Part shown: positions 18,667 through 27,629 of the stretch, piece after piece
Layout of the letters: the number at the start of each line of letters is the position of its first letter
How positions within the stretch are numbered: position 1 is the first letter of the stretch
Origin: Mycobacterium mantenii
GTDB taxonomy: Bacteria > Actinomycetota > Actinomycetes > Mycobacteriales > Mycobacteriaceae
Reading direction: 5' to 3'
Assembly (NCBI RefSeq): GCF_010731775.1
Contig: NZ_AP022590.1
Coordinates: 496,001 to 560,000 of the forward strand
Length of the DNA stretch: 64,000 bases
The notes under the pieces: generated by a model
Told to the model about the DNA's origin: nothing
The model's input: the letters and a program-made list of their open reading frames with translations, nothing else
Database searches by the model: none
Made by a program: the position numbers and the translations under genes

Positions 18667-18771
18667 GGCCGCTATGCCTCCATGCTTGGTGAGTCGGAGC
18701 CCTCTGAACCGGTGAAGGTGCCAGCTCAGGCTAATGTGAGCGCGGCGTGCAGTGTCAAGCGGCCCCCATGG

Positions 18772-18777
18772 GAAAAT
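18772..18777 (+). promoter_or_regulatory. Possible -10 box of a leaderless promoter
   Basis: GAAAAT ends 7 bases before the GTG at 18785. The same layout precedes several other genes in this window that lack ribosome sites. It fits a leaderless transcript starting at the GTG. Confidence 0.4.
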
Positions 18778-18784
18778 GGGCGGT

Positions 18785-19441
18785 GTGTTGATCACCGGAT
18801 TTCCCGCGGGCATGTTGCAGTGCAACTGCTATGTGCTGGCCGAGCGGCCGGGAACGGACGCCGTCATCGTCGATCCGGGGCAGCGGGTGATGGGCCAGTT
18901 GCGCAACATCCTGGACAAGAACCGGCTGACGCCGGCCGCGGTGTTGCTGACCCACGGGCACATCGACCACATGTGGTCGGCGCAGAAGGTGTCGGACACC
19001 TACGGTTGCCCGACCTACATCCATCCCGAGGACAGGTTCATGCTCACCGACCCGATCTACGGCCTGGGCCCGCGCCTGGCGCAGATGGTGGCGGGCGCTT
19101 TCTGGCGCGAGCCCAAACAGGTCGTCGAGCTGGACCGCGACGGCGACAAGCTCGACCTGGGCAGCGTGACCGTCAACGTCGATCACACGCCCGGGCACAC
19201 CCGCGGGTCGGTGGTGTTTCGGGTGTCGTCCGACAAGGACGTCGTTTTCACCGGCGACACGCTCTTCGAACGTTCGGTGGGGCGCACCGACCTGCACGGT
19301 GGCAGCGGCCGCGACCTGCTGACCTCCATAATCGACAAGCTGCTGGTGCTCGACGACAAGACGGTCGTGCTGCCGGGGCACGGCAGCGCCACCACCATCG
19401 GCGCCGAGCGGCGCCTCAACCCGTTCCTCGAAGGCCTGTAG
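18785..19441 (+). CDS. Metallo-beta-lactamase fold hydrolase (glyoxalase II-like)
   Basis: 218 residues. The zinc-binding signature THGHIDH is at 56-62, with further ligands in DHTPGHTRGS, FTGDTLF and LPGHG. This is the pattern of the glyoxalase II/hydroxyacylglutathione hydrolase group, although mycobacteria lack glutathione, so the true thioester substrate is uncertain. The start at GTG 18785 gives the MLITGFPAG terminus usual for the orthologue (Rv2581c); an ATG at 18776 is in frame 3 codons upstream. It ends 3 bases before hisS and is probably co-transcribed with it. Confidence 0.88.
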   Translation: MLITGFPAGMLQCNCYVLAERPGTDAVIVDPGQRVMGQLRNILDKNRLTPAAVLLTHGHIDHMWSAQKVSDTYGCPTYIHPEDRFMLTDPIYGLGPRLAQMVAGAFWREPKQVVELDRDGDKLDLGSVTVNVDHTPGHTRGSVVFRVSSDKDVVFTGDTLFERSVGRTDLHGGSGRDLLTSIIDKLLVLDDKTVVLPGHGSATTIGAERRLNPFLEGL

Positions 19442-19444
19442 CCC

Positions 19445-20725
19445 GTGAGCGAGTTCTCCGCGTTTTCGTCGTTTTCTGGGCCCAAGGGCGTGCCCGATTA
19501 CGTCCCGCCGGACTCGGCCCAGTTCATCGCGGTCCGCGACGGCCTGCTCGGCGCCGCCCGCCGGGCCGGCTACGGCGACATCGAGCTGCCCATCTTCGAG
19601 GACACTGCCCTGTTCGCCCGCGGTGTCGGCGAATCCACCGACGTGGTGTCCAAGGAGATGTACACGTTCGCCGACCGCGGCGATCGTTCGGTGACGCTGC
19701 GGCCCGAAGGCACCGCCGGCGTGGTGCGCGCGGTCATCGAACACGGGCTGGACCGCGGCGCTTTGCCGGTCAAACTCTGTTACGCGGGCCCGTTCTTCCG
19801 CTACGAGCGTCCGCAGGCCGGCCGCTATCGCCAGCTTCAGCAGGTCGGCGTGGAGGCGATCGGGGTCGACGACCCGGCTCTGGACGCCGAGGTGATCGCC
19901 ATCGCCGACGCCGGCTTCCGGTCACTCGGGCTCGACGGCTTCCGCCTGGAGATCACCTCGCTGGGCGACGACAGCTGCCGTCCACAATACCGGGAACTGT
20001 TGCAGGAGTTCCTCTTTGCGCTCGACCTGGACGAGGAGACGCGACGGCGGGCGCAGATCAATCCGCTGCGGGTGCTCGACGACAAGCGGCCCGAGGTGCG
20101 CGTCATGACCGCCGATGCGCCGGTGCTGCTCGATCACCTGTCCGACGCGGCCAAGCAGCACTTCGACACCGTGCTGGCGCACCTGGACGCGATGGGGGTG
20201 CCCTACGTCATCAACCCGCGCATGGTGCGCGGGCTGGACTACTACACCAAGACCACCTTCGAGTTCGTGCACGACGGTCTGGGCGCGCAGTCCGGGATCG
20301 GTGGCGGTGGTCGCTACGACGGCCTGATGCGGCAGCTCGGTGGACAAGACTTGTCCGGCATCGGGTTTGGGCTCGGCGTGGACCGTACGGTGCTGGCGCT
20401 GCGCGCGGAGGGCAAGAGCGTGGGGGAGACGACGCGCTGCGAGGTGTTCGGCGTGCCGCTGAGCGAGCAGGCCAAGTTGCGGCTGGCGGTGCTGGCCGCA
20501 CAGTTGCGCGGCGGCGGTGCCCGCGTCGACATCGCCTACGGCGACCGCGGGCTCAAGGGCGCGATGCGCGCGGCCGACCGCTCCGGTGCCCGGATCGCGC
20601 TGGTGCTCGGCGACCGCGACATCGAGTCCGGAACCGTCGGGGTGAAGGATCTCGGAACCGGAAAGCAGGTTCCCATTGCTCTAGATTCCGTTGTCGCCGA
20701 GGTGCTTTCGCAACTGGGCCGGTAG
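19445..20725 (+). CDS. hisS: Histidyl-tRNA synthetase
   Basis: 426-residue class II synthetase that charges tRNA-His. Visible are motif 2 ([19 protein letters not shown]), the two HisRS-specific segments ([15 protein letters not shown] and GGGGRYDGL) and motif 3 ([10 protein letters not shown]), followed by the anticodon-binding domain. The start is GTG 19445, 3 bases after the hydrolase gene. It is convergent with the small membrane gene at 20729, with only 3 bases between. Confidence 0.97.
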   Translation: MSEFSAFSSFSGPKGVPDYVPPDSAQFIAVRDGLLGAARRAGYGDIELPIFEDTALFARGVGESTDVVSKEMYTFADRGDRSVTLRPEGTAGVVRAVIEHGLDRGALPVKLCYAGPFFRYERPQAGRYRQLQQVGVEAIGVDDPALDAEVIAIADAGFRSLGLDGFRLEITSLGDDSCRPQYRELLQEFLFALDLDEETRRRAQINPLRVLDDKRPEVRVMTADAPVLLDHLSDAAKQHFDTVLAHLDAMGVPYVINPRMVRGLDYYTKTTFEFVHDGLGAQSGIGGGGRYDGLMRQLGGQDLSGIGFGLGVDRTVLALRAEGKSVGETTRCEVFGVPLSEQAKLRLAVLAAQLRGGGARVDIAYGDRGLKGAMRAADRSGARIALVLGDRDIESGTVGVKDLGTGKQVPIALDSVVAEVLSQLGR

Positions 20726-20728
20726 CGC

Positions 20729-20953
20729 CTATTTTTTGCTGGGAATGATGATTACGACGATCAACGTCAAGATGGAGAAGAAGAGCCCGAGAATTCCCCA
20801 GCCCAGCGGATTGCGGCCCTTCATCATGGCGATGATTCCGCATACTATTGCGGCGATAATGCTGCCGATGGCGACGAAAATTCCTTTGATGCCACGGAGG
20901 ATAAAACCGGCCGCGACGGGGTCCGAACTCGCCAGAATCACCGAGTGCAACAT
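20729..20953 (-). CDS. Small membrane protein, 74 aa
   Basis: Two long hydrophobic segments (about residues 26-45 and 50-70) joined by a short polar loop MMKGRNP; C-terminal PSKK. There is no signal peptide or known motif. The ATG at 20953 has AAAGGACC upstream. The gene is AT-richer in places than its neighbours (runs of ATT and ATA codons), which may mean recent arrival or a selected hydrophobic composition. Function unknown. Confidence 0.72.
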   Translation of the reverse strand: MLHSVILASSDPVAAGFILRGIKGIFVAIGSIIAAIVCGIIAMMKGRNPLGWGILGLFFSILTLIVVIIIPSKK

Positions 20954-21079
20954 GATAGGTCCTTTCGTGAGGGGCCCCGAGATAGTACCCGAACAAATGC
21001 CACGTGAAACCGAACTCTAAATTCCTCGCGCACCGAAAATCGATGGGCAACACGGTGTGTGGCACCGGCTTGGTGCGGT

Positions 21080-21565
21080 TTATCCGCGCGGATAACCGCG
21101 GCGCACGGTGCGGTCGAGAATTCCGAGCGTCGCGCGCAATGCGCCCTCGGACAGAATCGGGAAAATTCCGGCTTCCCGCCACTTCGGGTCGATGTCGGAC
21201 CAGTCGTAGAACGAGGTAACGGTCGTGGCCGACGCGTCCTCGGTGGGGGTGAGCGCATAGCCGTAGACATGGCCGATCGGTGGCTGGATTTGACCCAGAA
21301 CCGTCCACGCAATCAGGCGATCCTGTTCGAACTCCTTGATGTCGACGGTGACGTCGTATTTGCCCAATTCCGGGAAATCGTTCAATGATTCGCGATCCAT
21401 GTGCACCACGAACTGGTCACCCACGCCGCGCACCGGATCGCCCTCGGCGTCTTGAAGCATCCCGGACGAGTCGATCGCGACGTGGCCCTGTGGGTCGCAC
21501 AGCACGGCGAAGATGGCCTGCGCCGGGGCGGCGATGGTGCGGGAAGTCTCGATGCGTTCGGTCAT
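21080..21565 (-). CDS. SRPBCC (START-like) family protein
   Basis: 161 residues from the ATG at 21565, which has GAGGACC upstream; the frame continues further upstream but without family similarity. The N-terminal pattern IETSRTIAAPAQAIFAVLCDP, the mid-segment and the C-terminal helix IFPILSEGALRATLGILDRTV fit the START-like hydrophobic-ligand fold (polyketide cyclase group). Such mycobacterial proteins bind lipids or small aromatics; the ligand is unknown here. It is divergent from the SOS-controlled HNH gene. Confidence 0.78.
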   Translation of the reverse strand: MTERIETSRTIAAPAQAIFAVLCDPQGHVAIDSSGMLQDAEGDPVRGVGDQFVVHMDRESLNDFPELGKYDVTVDIKEFEQDRLIAWTVLGQIQPPIGHVYGYALTPTEDASATTVTSFYDWSDIDPKWREAGIFPILSEGALRATLGILDRTVRRGYPRG

Positions 21566-21667
21566 AGGTCCTCGCGGCCGGCGTAGGGGCGATACGACCC
21601 GAAGCTTAGCCTCGGTGCGGCGCTCCGGGGATGGTCGCGCCGTCAGGAAATTGTCGCCGCCCACTGG

Positions 21668-21688
21668 CATAATCGAACATATGTTCGA
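21668..21688 (+). promoter_or_regulatory. LexA SOS box overlapping a -10 element and start codon
   Basis: TCGAACATATGTTCGA (21673-21688) is a perfect match to the mycobacterial SOS box TCGAAC-N4-GTTCGA. It includes the ATG at 21681. CATAAT (21668-21673) ends 7 bases before that ATG, consistent with a leaderless promoter. Bound LexA would cover both the -10 box and the start site. Confidence 0.85.
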
Positions 21689-23180
21689 AGAGGCGATTGC
21701 TCGGCTGGACGAGCTGTTCGAGCGACACCATCCGTCGGCGACGCCGGAGTCGGCGGCACTGTTGGAGCGGATCGGCGTGTTTTCGCGGGTCGAGAACCGC
21801 GCGGCGGCCGAGCAGTTGACGGCGATCGGCGACTTGTTTGCGCATCGGCTGTCGCGCTGTTCGGAGTGCGAGGAGTGGGCGGTCGACACCGAGGCGGCGG
21901 TGAGCGCGGAAGTGGCCGCCGAGCTGCGGATCGGTCAGGGGCTGGCCGCCAGCCGGGTGCGGTATGCCCGCGCGCTGCGCGAACGGCTGCCCGAGGTCGG
22001 TGAAATCTTTCGGGCCGGCGACATCGACTTTCGGCTGTTCACCACGATCGTGTACCGCACCGATCTGATCACCGATGCGCAGGTGCTCGCAGCGGTGGAC
22101 GCCGAGTTGGCAACGAAGGTCGCGCGCTGGCCTTCGATGACGCAGGGGCGGCTGGCCGCACAAGTGGACAAAATCGTGGCCAGGAATGATGCCGATGCGG
22201 TGCGCCGGCGCACCGAGAGCCGGGCCGACCGGCAGGTTTGGGTCGCCGATATCGAGGGCGGCCTGTCGCACATCGAGGGCAGTCTGTTGAGCCCGGATGC
22301 GCATGCGCTGGATCGGCGGCTGGACGCGTTGGCGGCCACGGTATGTGAGAAGGACCCGCGCAGCCGCGAGCAACGCCGCGCTGATGCGTTGGGGGCGTTG
22401 GCCGCTGGCGTGGACCGGCTGGGATGCCGGTGTGGGTGCCCGGACTGCGTCGCCGGGAAACGGCCGGCTGCCGGGCCGGTGGTGATCCACGTGATCGCCG
22501 AGCGCGACACCCTGGACGGCCGCGGCCAGTCGCCGGGCGCCGAGGTGGGTGCCGAGGGGTTGATCCCGCCGGAGCTGATAGCGGAGCTGGCCGCCTCGGC
22601 GAAGCTGGCGCCGCTGGTCCATCCGGTCGGCTCCGCGCCCGAGCCGCATCGTGTGCCATCGAAGGCGCTGGCGGATTTCGTGCGGTGCCGTGACCTGACC
22701 TGCCGCTGGCCCGGCTGTGACCGCCCGGCCACCGACTGCGACGTGGACCATACGATTCCTTACAGCGAGGGTGGGCCCACTCACGCGTCGAACCTCAAAT
22801 GTTATTGCCGCACACATCATTTGGTGAAAACCTTCTGGGGCTGGCGCGAACAGCAGCTGCCCGACGCGACGCTGATTCTGATCTCCCCATCCGGGCGCAC
22901 CTATGTCACCACCCCGGGCAGCGCCCTGCTCTTTCCGAGTCTGTGCGCGCCGACCGGCGAGATCCTCGCGCCCGCTGGGCCACGGACCGAACCGTGCGGT
23001 GACCGCACCGCGATGATGCCCCGGCGTCACAAGACTCGCGCCCAGAACCGGGCGCACCGCGTCGCGACCGAACGCAGGCAGAATCGCCAAGCCCGGCAAG
23101 CTAAACGTCGAGAACGCGAGGCCGCCTACTTTGGCCCGGCTCCACCGGCCGACGGCGACGACGACCCCCCGCCCTTCTAG
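21681..23180 (+). CDS. DUF222/HNH endonuclease family protein (13E12-type), SOS-controlled
   Basis: 499 residues. The N-terminal two thirds fit DUF222 of the mycobacterial 13E12 repeat family (LLERIGVFSRVENRAAAEQLTAIGDL, then alternating helical segments). The C-terminal part has an HNH motif starting near residue 331: zinc-type CRWPGCDRP, the catalytic DVDHTIPYSEGG, and CRTHH. A basic tail follows. Such proteins are thought to be nucleases, but activity is unproven. The ATG lies inside a perfect SOS box (21673-21688), so expression should rise on DNA damage. Longer in-frame ORF upstream (from 21513) is rejected because it would place the operator inside the gene. Confidence 0.88.
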   Translation: MFEEAIARLDELFERHHPSATPESAALLERIGVFSRVENRAAAEQLTAIGDLFAHRLSRCSECEEWAVDTEAAVSAEVAAELRIGQGLAASRVRYARALRERLPEVGEIFRAGDIDFRLFTTIVYRTDLITDAQVLAAVDAELATKVARWPSMTQGRLAAQVDKIVARNDADAVRRRTESRADRQVWVADIEGGLSHIEGSLLSPDAHALDRRLDALAATVCEKDPRSREQRRADALGALAAGVDRLGCRCGCPDCVAGKRPAAGPVVIHVIAERDTLDGRGQSPGAEVGAEGLIPPELIAELAASAKLAPLVHPVGSAPEPHRVPSKALADFVRCRDLTCRWPGCDRPATDCDVDHTIPYSEGGPTHASNLKCYCRTHHLVKTFWGWREQQLPDATLILISPSGRTYVTTPGSALLFPSLCAPTGEILAPAGPRTEPCGDRTAMMPRRHKTRAQNRAHRVATERRQNRQARQAKRREREAAYFGPAPPADGDDDPPPF

Positions 23181-23199
23181 CGCGGTGCTTGACTCGATC

Positions 23200-23215
23200 T
23201 CGAACTGATGTTCGA
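23200..23215 (+). promoter_or_regulatory. LexA SOS box upstream of the radical SAM gene
   Basis: TCGAACTGATGTTCGA is a perfect match to TCGAAC-N4-GTTCGA, ending 8 bases before the ATG at 23224. The orthologue Rv2578c is, as I recall, among the reported LexA-regulated genes. Confidence 0.88.
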
Positions 23216-23223
23216 ATAGACGG

Positions 23224-24252
23224 ATGCGGTGGGCAAATCAGGCCGTCGCGGTCAACGGGAAGCCGGTCGAGGACGGGGCGTTGCCGGGGCTGCAACGCAT
23301 CGGCTTCGTGCGCAGCGTGCGCTCGCCGCAGTTCGAGGGGATCACCTTCCACGAGGTGCTATGCAAGTCCGCGCTCAACAAGGTGCCCAACGCGTCGGCG
23401 CTGCCGTTCCGCTACACCGTGAACGGCTACCGCGGCTGCTCGCACGCCTGCCGATATTGCTTCGCCCGGCCCACCCACGAATACCTGGAGCTGGACTGCG
23501 GCAACGACTTTGACACCCAGGTCGTCGTCAAGACCAACGTCGTCAAGGTGCTACGTCGCGAGCTGCGACGGCCGGCCTGGCAGCGCGAGACCGTCGCGCT
23601 GGGCACCAACACCGATCCGTACCAGCGGGCCGAGGGGCGCTACGCGCTGATGCCCGGCATCATTGGCGCCCTGGCTGAATCCGGCACGCCGCTGTCGATC
23701 CTGACCAAGGGCACGCTGCTGCGCCGCGACCTGCCGTTGATCGCGGATGCCGCCGCGCGGGTTCCGGTCTCGGTCGCGGTGTCGCTGGCCGTCGGCGATC
23801 CGGAGCTACACAAGGACGTCGAGCCCGGCACGCCCACACCACAGGCCCGGCTGGGCCTGATCAGCGCGATCCGTGCCGCCGGGCTGGACTGTCACGTGAT
23901 GGTCGCGCCGGTGCTGCCGCATCTCACCGATTCCGTGGAGCACCTCGACGGGCTGCTCGGCCAGATCGCGACGGCCGGTGCCAGCAGCGTCACGGTCTTC
24001 GGCCTGCATCTGCGCGGCTCGACCCGGGGATGGTTCATGGCGTGGCTGGCGCGCTCGCATCCAGAACTGGTCGGCCCCTATCGCGAGCTGTACCGGCGGG
24101 GTGCCTACCTGCCGCAGGACTATCGGGACGCGCTGCGGGAGCGGGCCGCGCCGCTGATCGCCAAGTATCGGCTGGCCGGCGACCACCGCCCCTTCGCACA
24201 GGCGGTCTCCGCCGCGCCGGCGCCGGAACCCATTCAGCCGACGTTGTTTTGA
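23224..24252 (+). CDS. SOS-controlled radical SAM protein (Rv2578c-like)
   Basis: 342 residues. The radical SAM iron-sulfur motif is CSHACRYC (Cys72, Cys76, Cys79, CX3CX2C). Conserved stretches include LGTNTDPYQRAEGRYALMP, SILTKGTLL and HVMVAPVLPHLTD, as in the spore photoproduct lyase-like group of radical SAM enzymes. The substrate is unknown; DNA repair or DNA modification is inferred from the SOS box 8 bases upstream of the start. The C-terminus is QPTLF (338-342), which matches the QxxLF sliding-clamp binding pattern. It is convergent with the CLC gene (1 base between). Confidence 0.92.
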   Translation: MRWANQAVAVNGKPVEDGALPGLQRIGFVRSVRSPQFEGITFHEVLCKSALNKVPNASALPFRYTVNGYRGCSHACRYCFARPTHEYLELDCGNDFDTQVVVKTNVVKVLRRELRRPAWQRETVALGTNTDPYQRAEGRYALMPGIIGALAESGTPLSILTKGTLLRRDLPLIADAAARVPVSVAVSLAVGDPELHKDVEPGTPTPQARLGLISAIRAAGLDCHVMVAPVLPHLTDSVEHLDGLLGQIATAGASSVTVFGLHLRGSTRGWFMAWLARSHPELVGPYRELYRRGAYLPQDYRDALRERAAPLIAKYRLAGDHRPFAQAVSAAPAPEPIQPTLF

Positions 24253-24253
24253 G

Positions 24254-25885
24254 CTAGCCGGGATCGGTGACCCGCGGGGCTCGTCTCCGGGCGAACGCGA
24301 CGAAGTGCCGGGTGCGCTGGGTGTCTTCGTTGATGTCGTGTAGGCGGGCGGCGAGCAGATCCTGCAGCAGCAGGTGACCCTGTTCCGTGCCGTCCGGCGA
24401 CAGGACTCGCAGCGCGCGGCCGCCCGATTCGGCGAGGACGTTCGCGGCGTGGCGGAGGGTGTCGCGGGTGCTGACGCTGCCGTCCGTGGGTATGTCCGTG
24501 GGCTCGGGATGCATGACGTCGGCGACGAAGAACGCTTCTAGCGGATCGGTGGTGTAGTCGCGGGTCAGATGCAGCCCGCGCCGGGCGATCTTCTCCGTCA
24601 GAACGGATCGGTCGAGCATCATCACCGATGCGGCATAGGCCGTGGTGGAGGCGACGATCAAGGGAAGGAGTGCGGGCCAGGCATGCGTGAGTTCGAGGGT
24701 GAAGACGATGCCGGTCAGCGGCGACCGCATGACGCCGCCCACCACGGCCGCCAGCCCGAGGATCGCCCAGAAACCCGCGAACACGTCCGGCAGCCCTTGT
24801 CCCACAAGGGCTCCGAGCGCACCGCCGATCATGAACACCGGTGCGAGTACCCCGCCCGACGTGCCCGAACCCAATGACAGTGACCAGATGGCGGTCTTCA
24901 CGATGAGGATGCCGACGATCAGGGAAAGGGTGGCACGGCCGGTGAGCAGCGCGTCGATCACGTCGTAGCCGACGCCGAGGGCCCGCGGTTCGATCAGCCC
25001 ACCCGTTCCGATCACCAAGCCGCCGATCGCGGGCCACCACATCCAGTGGATCGGCAGGCGCGAGAAGGCGTCTTCGGCCAGATACACCAACCGCGTGGCG
25101 GCGATCGCGACCACGGCGCCGCAGGCTCCGATGACGAGCGCCAACAGGTCGATCTTCCAGTCGATGCGAGTGAGGTGCGCAACGTCGACCGGGAAGACCG
25201 GGTCGCCGCCGAGAATGAACTGGCGCACAACGGTCGCGACGACGACCGATGCCGTCACCGGAATCAGGCTGCGGGGCCGCCATTCGAACAGCAACAGCTC
25301 CACTGCCAGCAGGATGGACGCCAGCGGGGAATTGAAGGTGGCCGCCATCCCGCCGGCGGCTCCCGACACCAGCAGGATCTTGCGCTCGTCGGCGGTCAGA
25401 TGCAGGTGCTGGGCCAGGATCGACCCGAGCGCCCCGCCGGTCATGATGATCGGTCCTTCCGCGCCGAACGGACCGCCGGTGCCGATGCTGATCGCTGCCG
25501 AAACAGGCTTGAGAATCGCGACTTTCGGTTCAACACGGCTGCCCTGGGTGAGAATCGCCTCGATCGCTTCGGGCATGCCGTGACCGCGGATTTTCTCCGA
25601 GCCCAGCCGTGCCATGATGCCGACCACCAGACCGCCGGCGACCGGGGCGCCCAGCAACAACCACCACGGATGGGGGTGGGATCCCGGTGCGACCAGGCCG
25701 ACCGCCCATCGTTGGTAGAAGACGAGGTTGGTGACCAGCCCGATCAGCCGGAGCAGGCACCACGCCGCACCCGCGGCAAGGGCTCCGATCGGCACCGCGA
25801 GCGCCGTGATCATCAGCATGCGCCGATCCACGACGAAGTCTGCCAAGCGTCCCCCGACGACCGGACCCGGCGGCGATTCAACCAT
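24254..25885 (-). CDS. CLC-family chloride channel/antiporter with CBS domain
   Basis: 543 residues. About ten hydrophobic helices with CLC selectivity signatures: GHGMPEA (101-107, in place of GSGIPE), GPFGAEGP (the gating Glu is Glu143) and GTSGGVLAP in the second half. After residue 430 is a CBS-type cytoplasmic domain (VADVMHPEPTDIPTDGS...). The gating Glu favours a proton-coupled or gated chloride transporter. The His replacing the first-motif Ser occurs in many bacterial homologues, so it is not evidence of loss of function. It ends 1 base from the radical SAM gene. Confidence 0.9.
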   Translation of the reverse strand: MVESPPGPVVGGRLADFVVDRRMLMITALAVPIGALAAGAAWCLLRLIGLVTNLVFYQRWAVGLVAPGSHPHPWWLLLGAPVAGGLVVGIMARLGSEKIRGHGMPEAIEAILTQGSRVEPKVAILKPVSAAISIGTGGPFGAEGPIIMTGGALGSILAQHLHLTADERKILLVSGAAGGMAATFNSPLASILLAVELLLFEWRPRSLIPVTASVVVATVVRQFILGGDPVFPVDVAHLTRIDWKIDLLALVIGACGAVVAIAATRLVYLAEDAFSRLPIHWMWWPAIGGLVIGTGGLIEPRALGVGYDVIDALLTGRATLSLIVGILIVKTAIWSLSLGSGTSGGVLAPVFMIGGALGALVGQGLPDVFAGFWAILGLAAVVGGVMRSPLTGIVFTLELTHAWPALLPLIVASTTAYAASVMMLDRSVLTEKIARRGLHLTRDYTTDPLEAFFVADVMHPEPTDIPTDGSVSTRDTLRHAANVLAESGGRALRVLSPDGTEQGHLLLQDLLAARLHDINEDTQRTRHFVAFARRRAPRVTDPG

Positions 25886-25939
25886 TTCTGAAGTATTTCA
25901 CAGGGAAAAAGTCCGCCGTGGTGATGTTGCTGAGCCGGG

Positions 25940-27541
25940 CTAGCCGGCCTTGTCGCCGCGCGGCTTGGTGAGCGTGAATTCGTCGATGACGGCGACTTCA
26001 CCGAACGGACCCCGCAGCGCGTAGTGCGTGGCCTTGATCGCGGTGTTACCGCCGGGCCGGCCCGGATCGACGTCGAAAGCCGCGAAACCGTAAGGGTTGT
26101 CGCGGTCGCGAAAGGCCGACCACGGCGCGTCCTCGAGGACGTAGATGGGCGCCTTGCGGCCCAGCCCGGGATCGAAGGCGCCCACGCCGGTCACCACCCG
26201 GCACCGAGGGTCGGGGAAGAACATCGCGTTGCTCGGCGCCGAGGTGCCGCCGCCGCCGATGACCAGGTGCACCGTTCCGCGCGTGGCGTCGATGAGATCG
26301 TTTCGGGTGTCGACGGGTATCGGCGTGCGGGTGTCGGTCCCGAGCGCGCCGCGCAGCGGGTGCGAGCGCTCGTAATGGTGTTCGTGACCGCACACCACCA
26401 GATCGACCTGGTACTGGTCGAACAGCGGCAGCCATTCCTCGCGGATGCCCAGGTCGGCACCGTTGGTCCTGTCGGCGGTGGAGATCGCCGTCTGATGCAT
26501 GCACACCACGATCCAGTCGATGTCCGGATCGCGCCTGGCCGCGGCGAGTTCGCTTGCAAGCCAGCGCCTTTGCTCGCCGCCGGAGTAGCCGTGCACGTAG
26601 AAGTTGCCGCCGTCCTGAAAGGCGACGTCGTCGTTGCTGAGGCTGATCACCCGCACCGAGCCGGCGGTGAACGAGTACCACATGCCGCGGGTCTCCGGGC
26701 TCGACCCGGAATCGGGCACCGCGAAGTAGGCCTGGTAGGCGCCGTAACCGATTGGCCCATTACCCAATTCGTTCTCGTGATTTCCGGCCGCCGGCATCCA
26801 CGGCCGGTATCGCGCCGAGCGGGTGTTGTTCTCGAGCCAGTTCGACCAGGTGCGCACCCGGTCTCGGGCCAGGTTGGCGTAGCACAGGTCGCCATTGATC
26901 AGGTTGAACAGCGGGCCCATCCGCTCGATCGCCATGGTGGTGTCGGCCGCGGCCGGCGAGCCGATGTTGTCGGTGGCGTAGCTGCCGTCGGGCATCTTGG
27001 CCAGCGCCGGCGTGGACTGGTCGCCGAAGCTGGTGAACAGCAGTTTTTTCCGGCCCGTCGGCGCGGTACGCACGGTGCCCTGCTCGGGTTCCGCGCCGTC
27101 GTGCACCGCGGCGTACACGTAGTCGGTGTCCGGGCTGAGATTGGTCAGCCGGGCATGGTTGACGCGAACTTCGGTGCCCGACTTCGCATCCCGGTAGGTG
27201 CGGGTTTCCGCGGCCACGGTGTGGCCGAAGCCCGACGCCGGCGTCCCGAGCAGGACGCGGGGATTGCGGACCGCGTCGGTGGTGTGCCAGGACACCACCA
27301 CTTCGGTGCCGGCGTTCTTCCCGAATTGCAGGTGCAGCCCGGCGACCGGCGGTGCGCCGTGGCGATCGGGCCGCAGCCAGGCCATCGGTCCGCGCGGGCG
27401 TGACCACAGCAGCACGGCGCCGCCCCCAATGCCCACCCCGACAGCGGCCGAGACCGCGCTGGTCGTCAGCAATCGGCGGCGGGTCACCGCCGCTTGGGTG
27501 GCATCGGCCGGTTGCGGGGCCGAATGCGGGTCGTCGCTCAT
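25940..27541 (-). CDS. Tat-exported purple acid phosphatase-like metallophosphoesterase
   Basis: 533 residues from the ATG at 27541; a longer frame exists upstream but lacks similarity. The N-terminus has a twin-arginine motif (TRRRLL) followed by a hydrophobic segment, so folded export by Tat is likely. A fibronectin-like domain (about 80-190) precedes the metallophosphoesterase core with TSFGDQST, INGDLCYAN, AAGNHENE and GHEHHYERSHP, the metal ligands of purple acid phosphatases. It would hydrolyse phosphate esters outside the membrane. It is divergent from the MmpS-like gene. The orthologue is Rv2577. Confidence 0.9.
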   Translation of the reverse strand: MSDDPHSAPQPADATQAAVTRRRLLTTSAVSAAVGVGIGGGAVLLWSRPRGPMAWLRPDRHGAPPVAGLHLQFGKNAGTEVVVSWHTTDAVRNPRVLLGTPASGFGHTVAAETRTYRDAKSGTEVRVNHARLTNLSPDTDYVYAAVHDGAEPEQGTVRTAPTGRKKLLFTSFGDQSTPALAKMPDGSYATDNIGSPAAADTTMAIERMGPLFNLINGDLCYANLARDRVRTWSNWLENNTRSARYRPWMPAAGNHENELGNGPIGYGAYQAYFAVPDSGSSPETRGMWYSFTAGSVRVISLSNDDVAFQDGGNFYVHGYSGGEQRRWLASELAAARRDPDIDWIVVCMHQTAISTADRTNGADLGIREEWLPLFDQYQVDLVVCGHEHHYERSHPLRGALGTDTRTPIPVDTRNDLIDATRGTVHLVIGGGGTSAPSNAMFFPDPRCRVVTGVGAFDPGLGRKAPIYVLEDAPWSAFRDRDNPYGFAAFDVDPGRPGGNTAIKATHYALRGPFGEVAVIDEFTLTKPRGDKAG

Positions 27542-27616
27542 GCTTGCTTCATACCCGAGCCGGGCGACCGCGGGCACAGCTGCCGGTAAACAGCGAACCT
27601 TTGCTAACGAATCCGG

Positions 27617-27622
27617 TAGCGT
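27617..27622 (+). promoter_or_regulatory. -10 box of a leaderless promoter
   Basis: TAGCGT (TANNNT) ends exactly 7 bases before the ATG at 27630, and no ribosome site is present, pointing to transcription that begins at the start codon. Confidence 0.55.
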
Positions 27623-27629
27623 TTTCGAT

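Noticed and set aside
18238..20748. 836-codon plus-strand frame over ppiB, the hydrolase and hisS
   Set aside because: It covers three well-supported genes in other frames and has no recognisable domain.
24254..25885. Loss of function of the CLC channel because GSGIP reads GHGMP
   Set aside because: The Ser to His change is common among bacterial CLC proteins and the gating Glu143 is kept.
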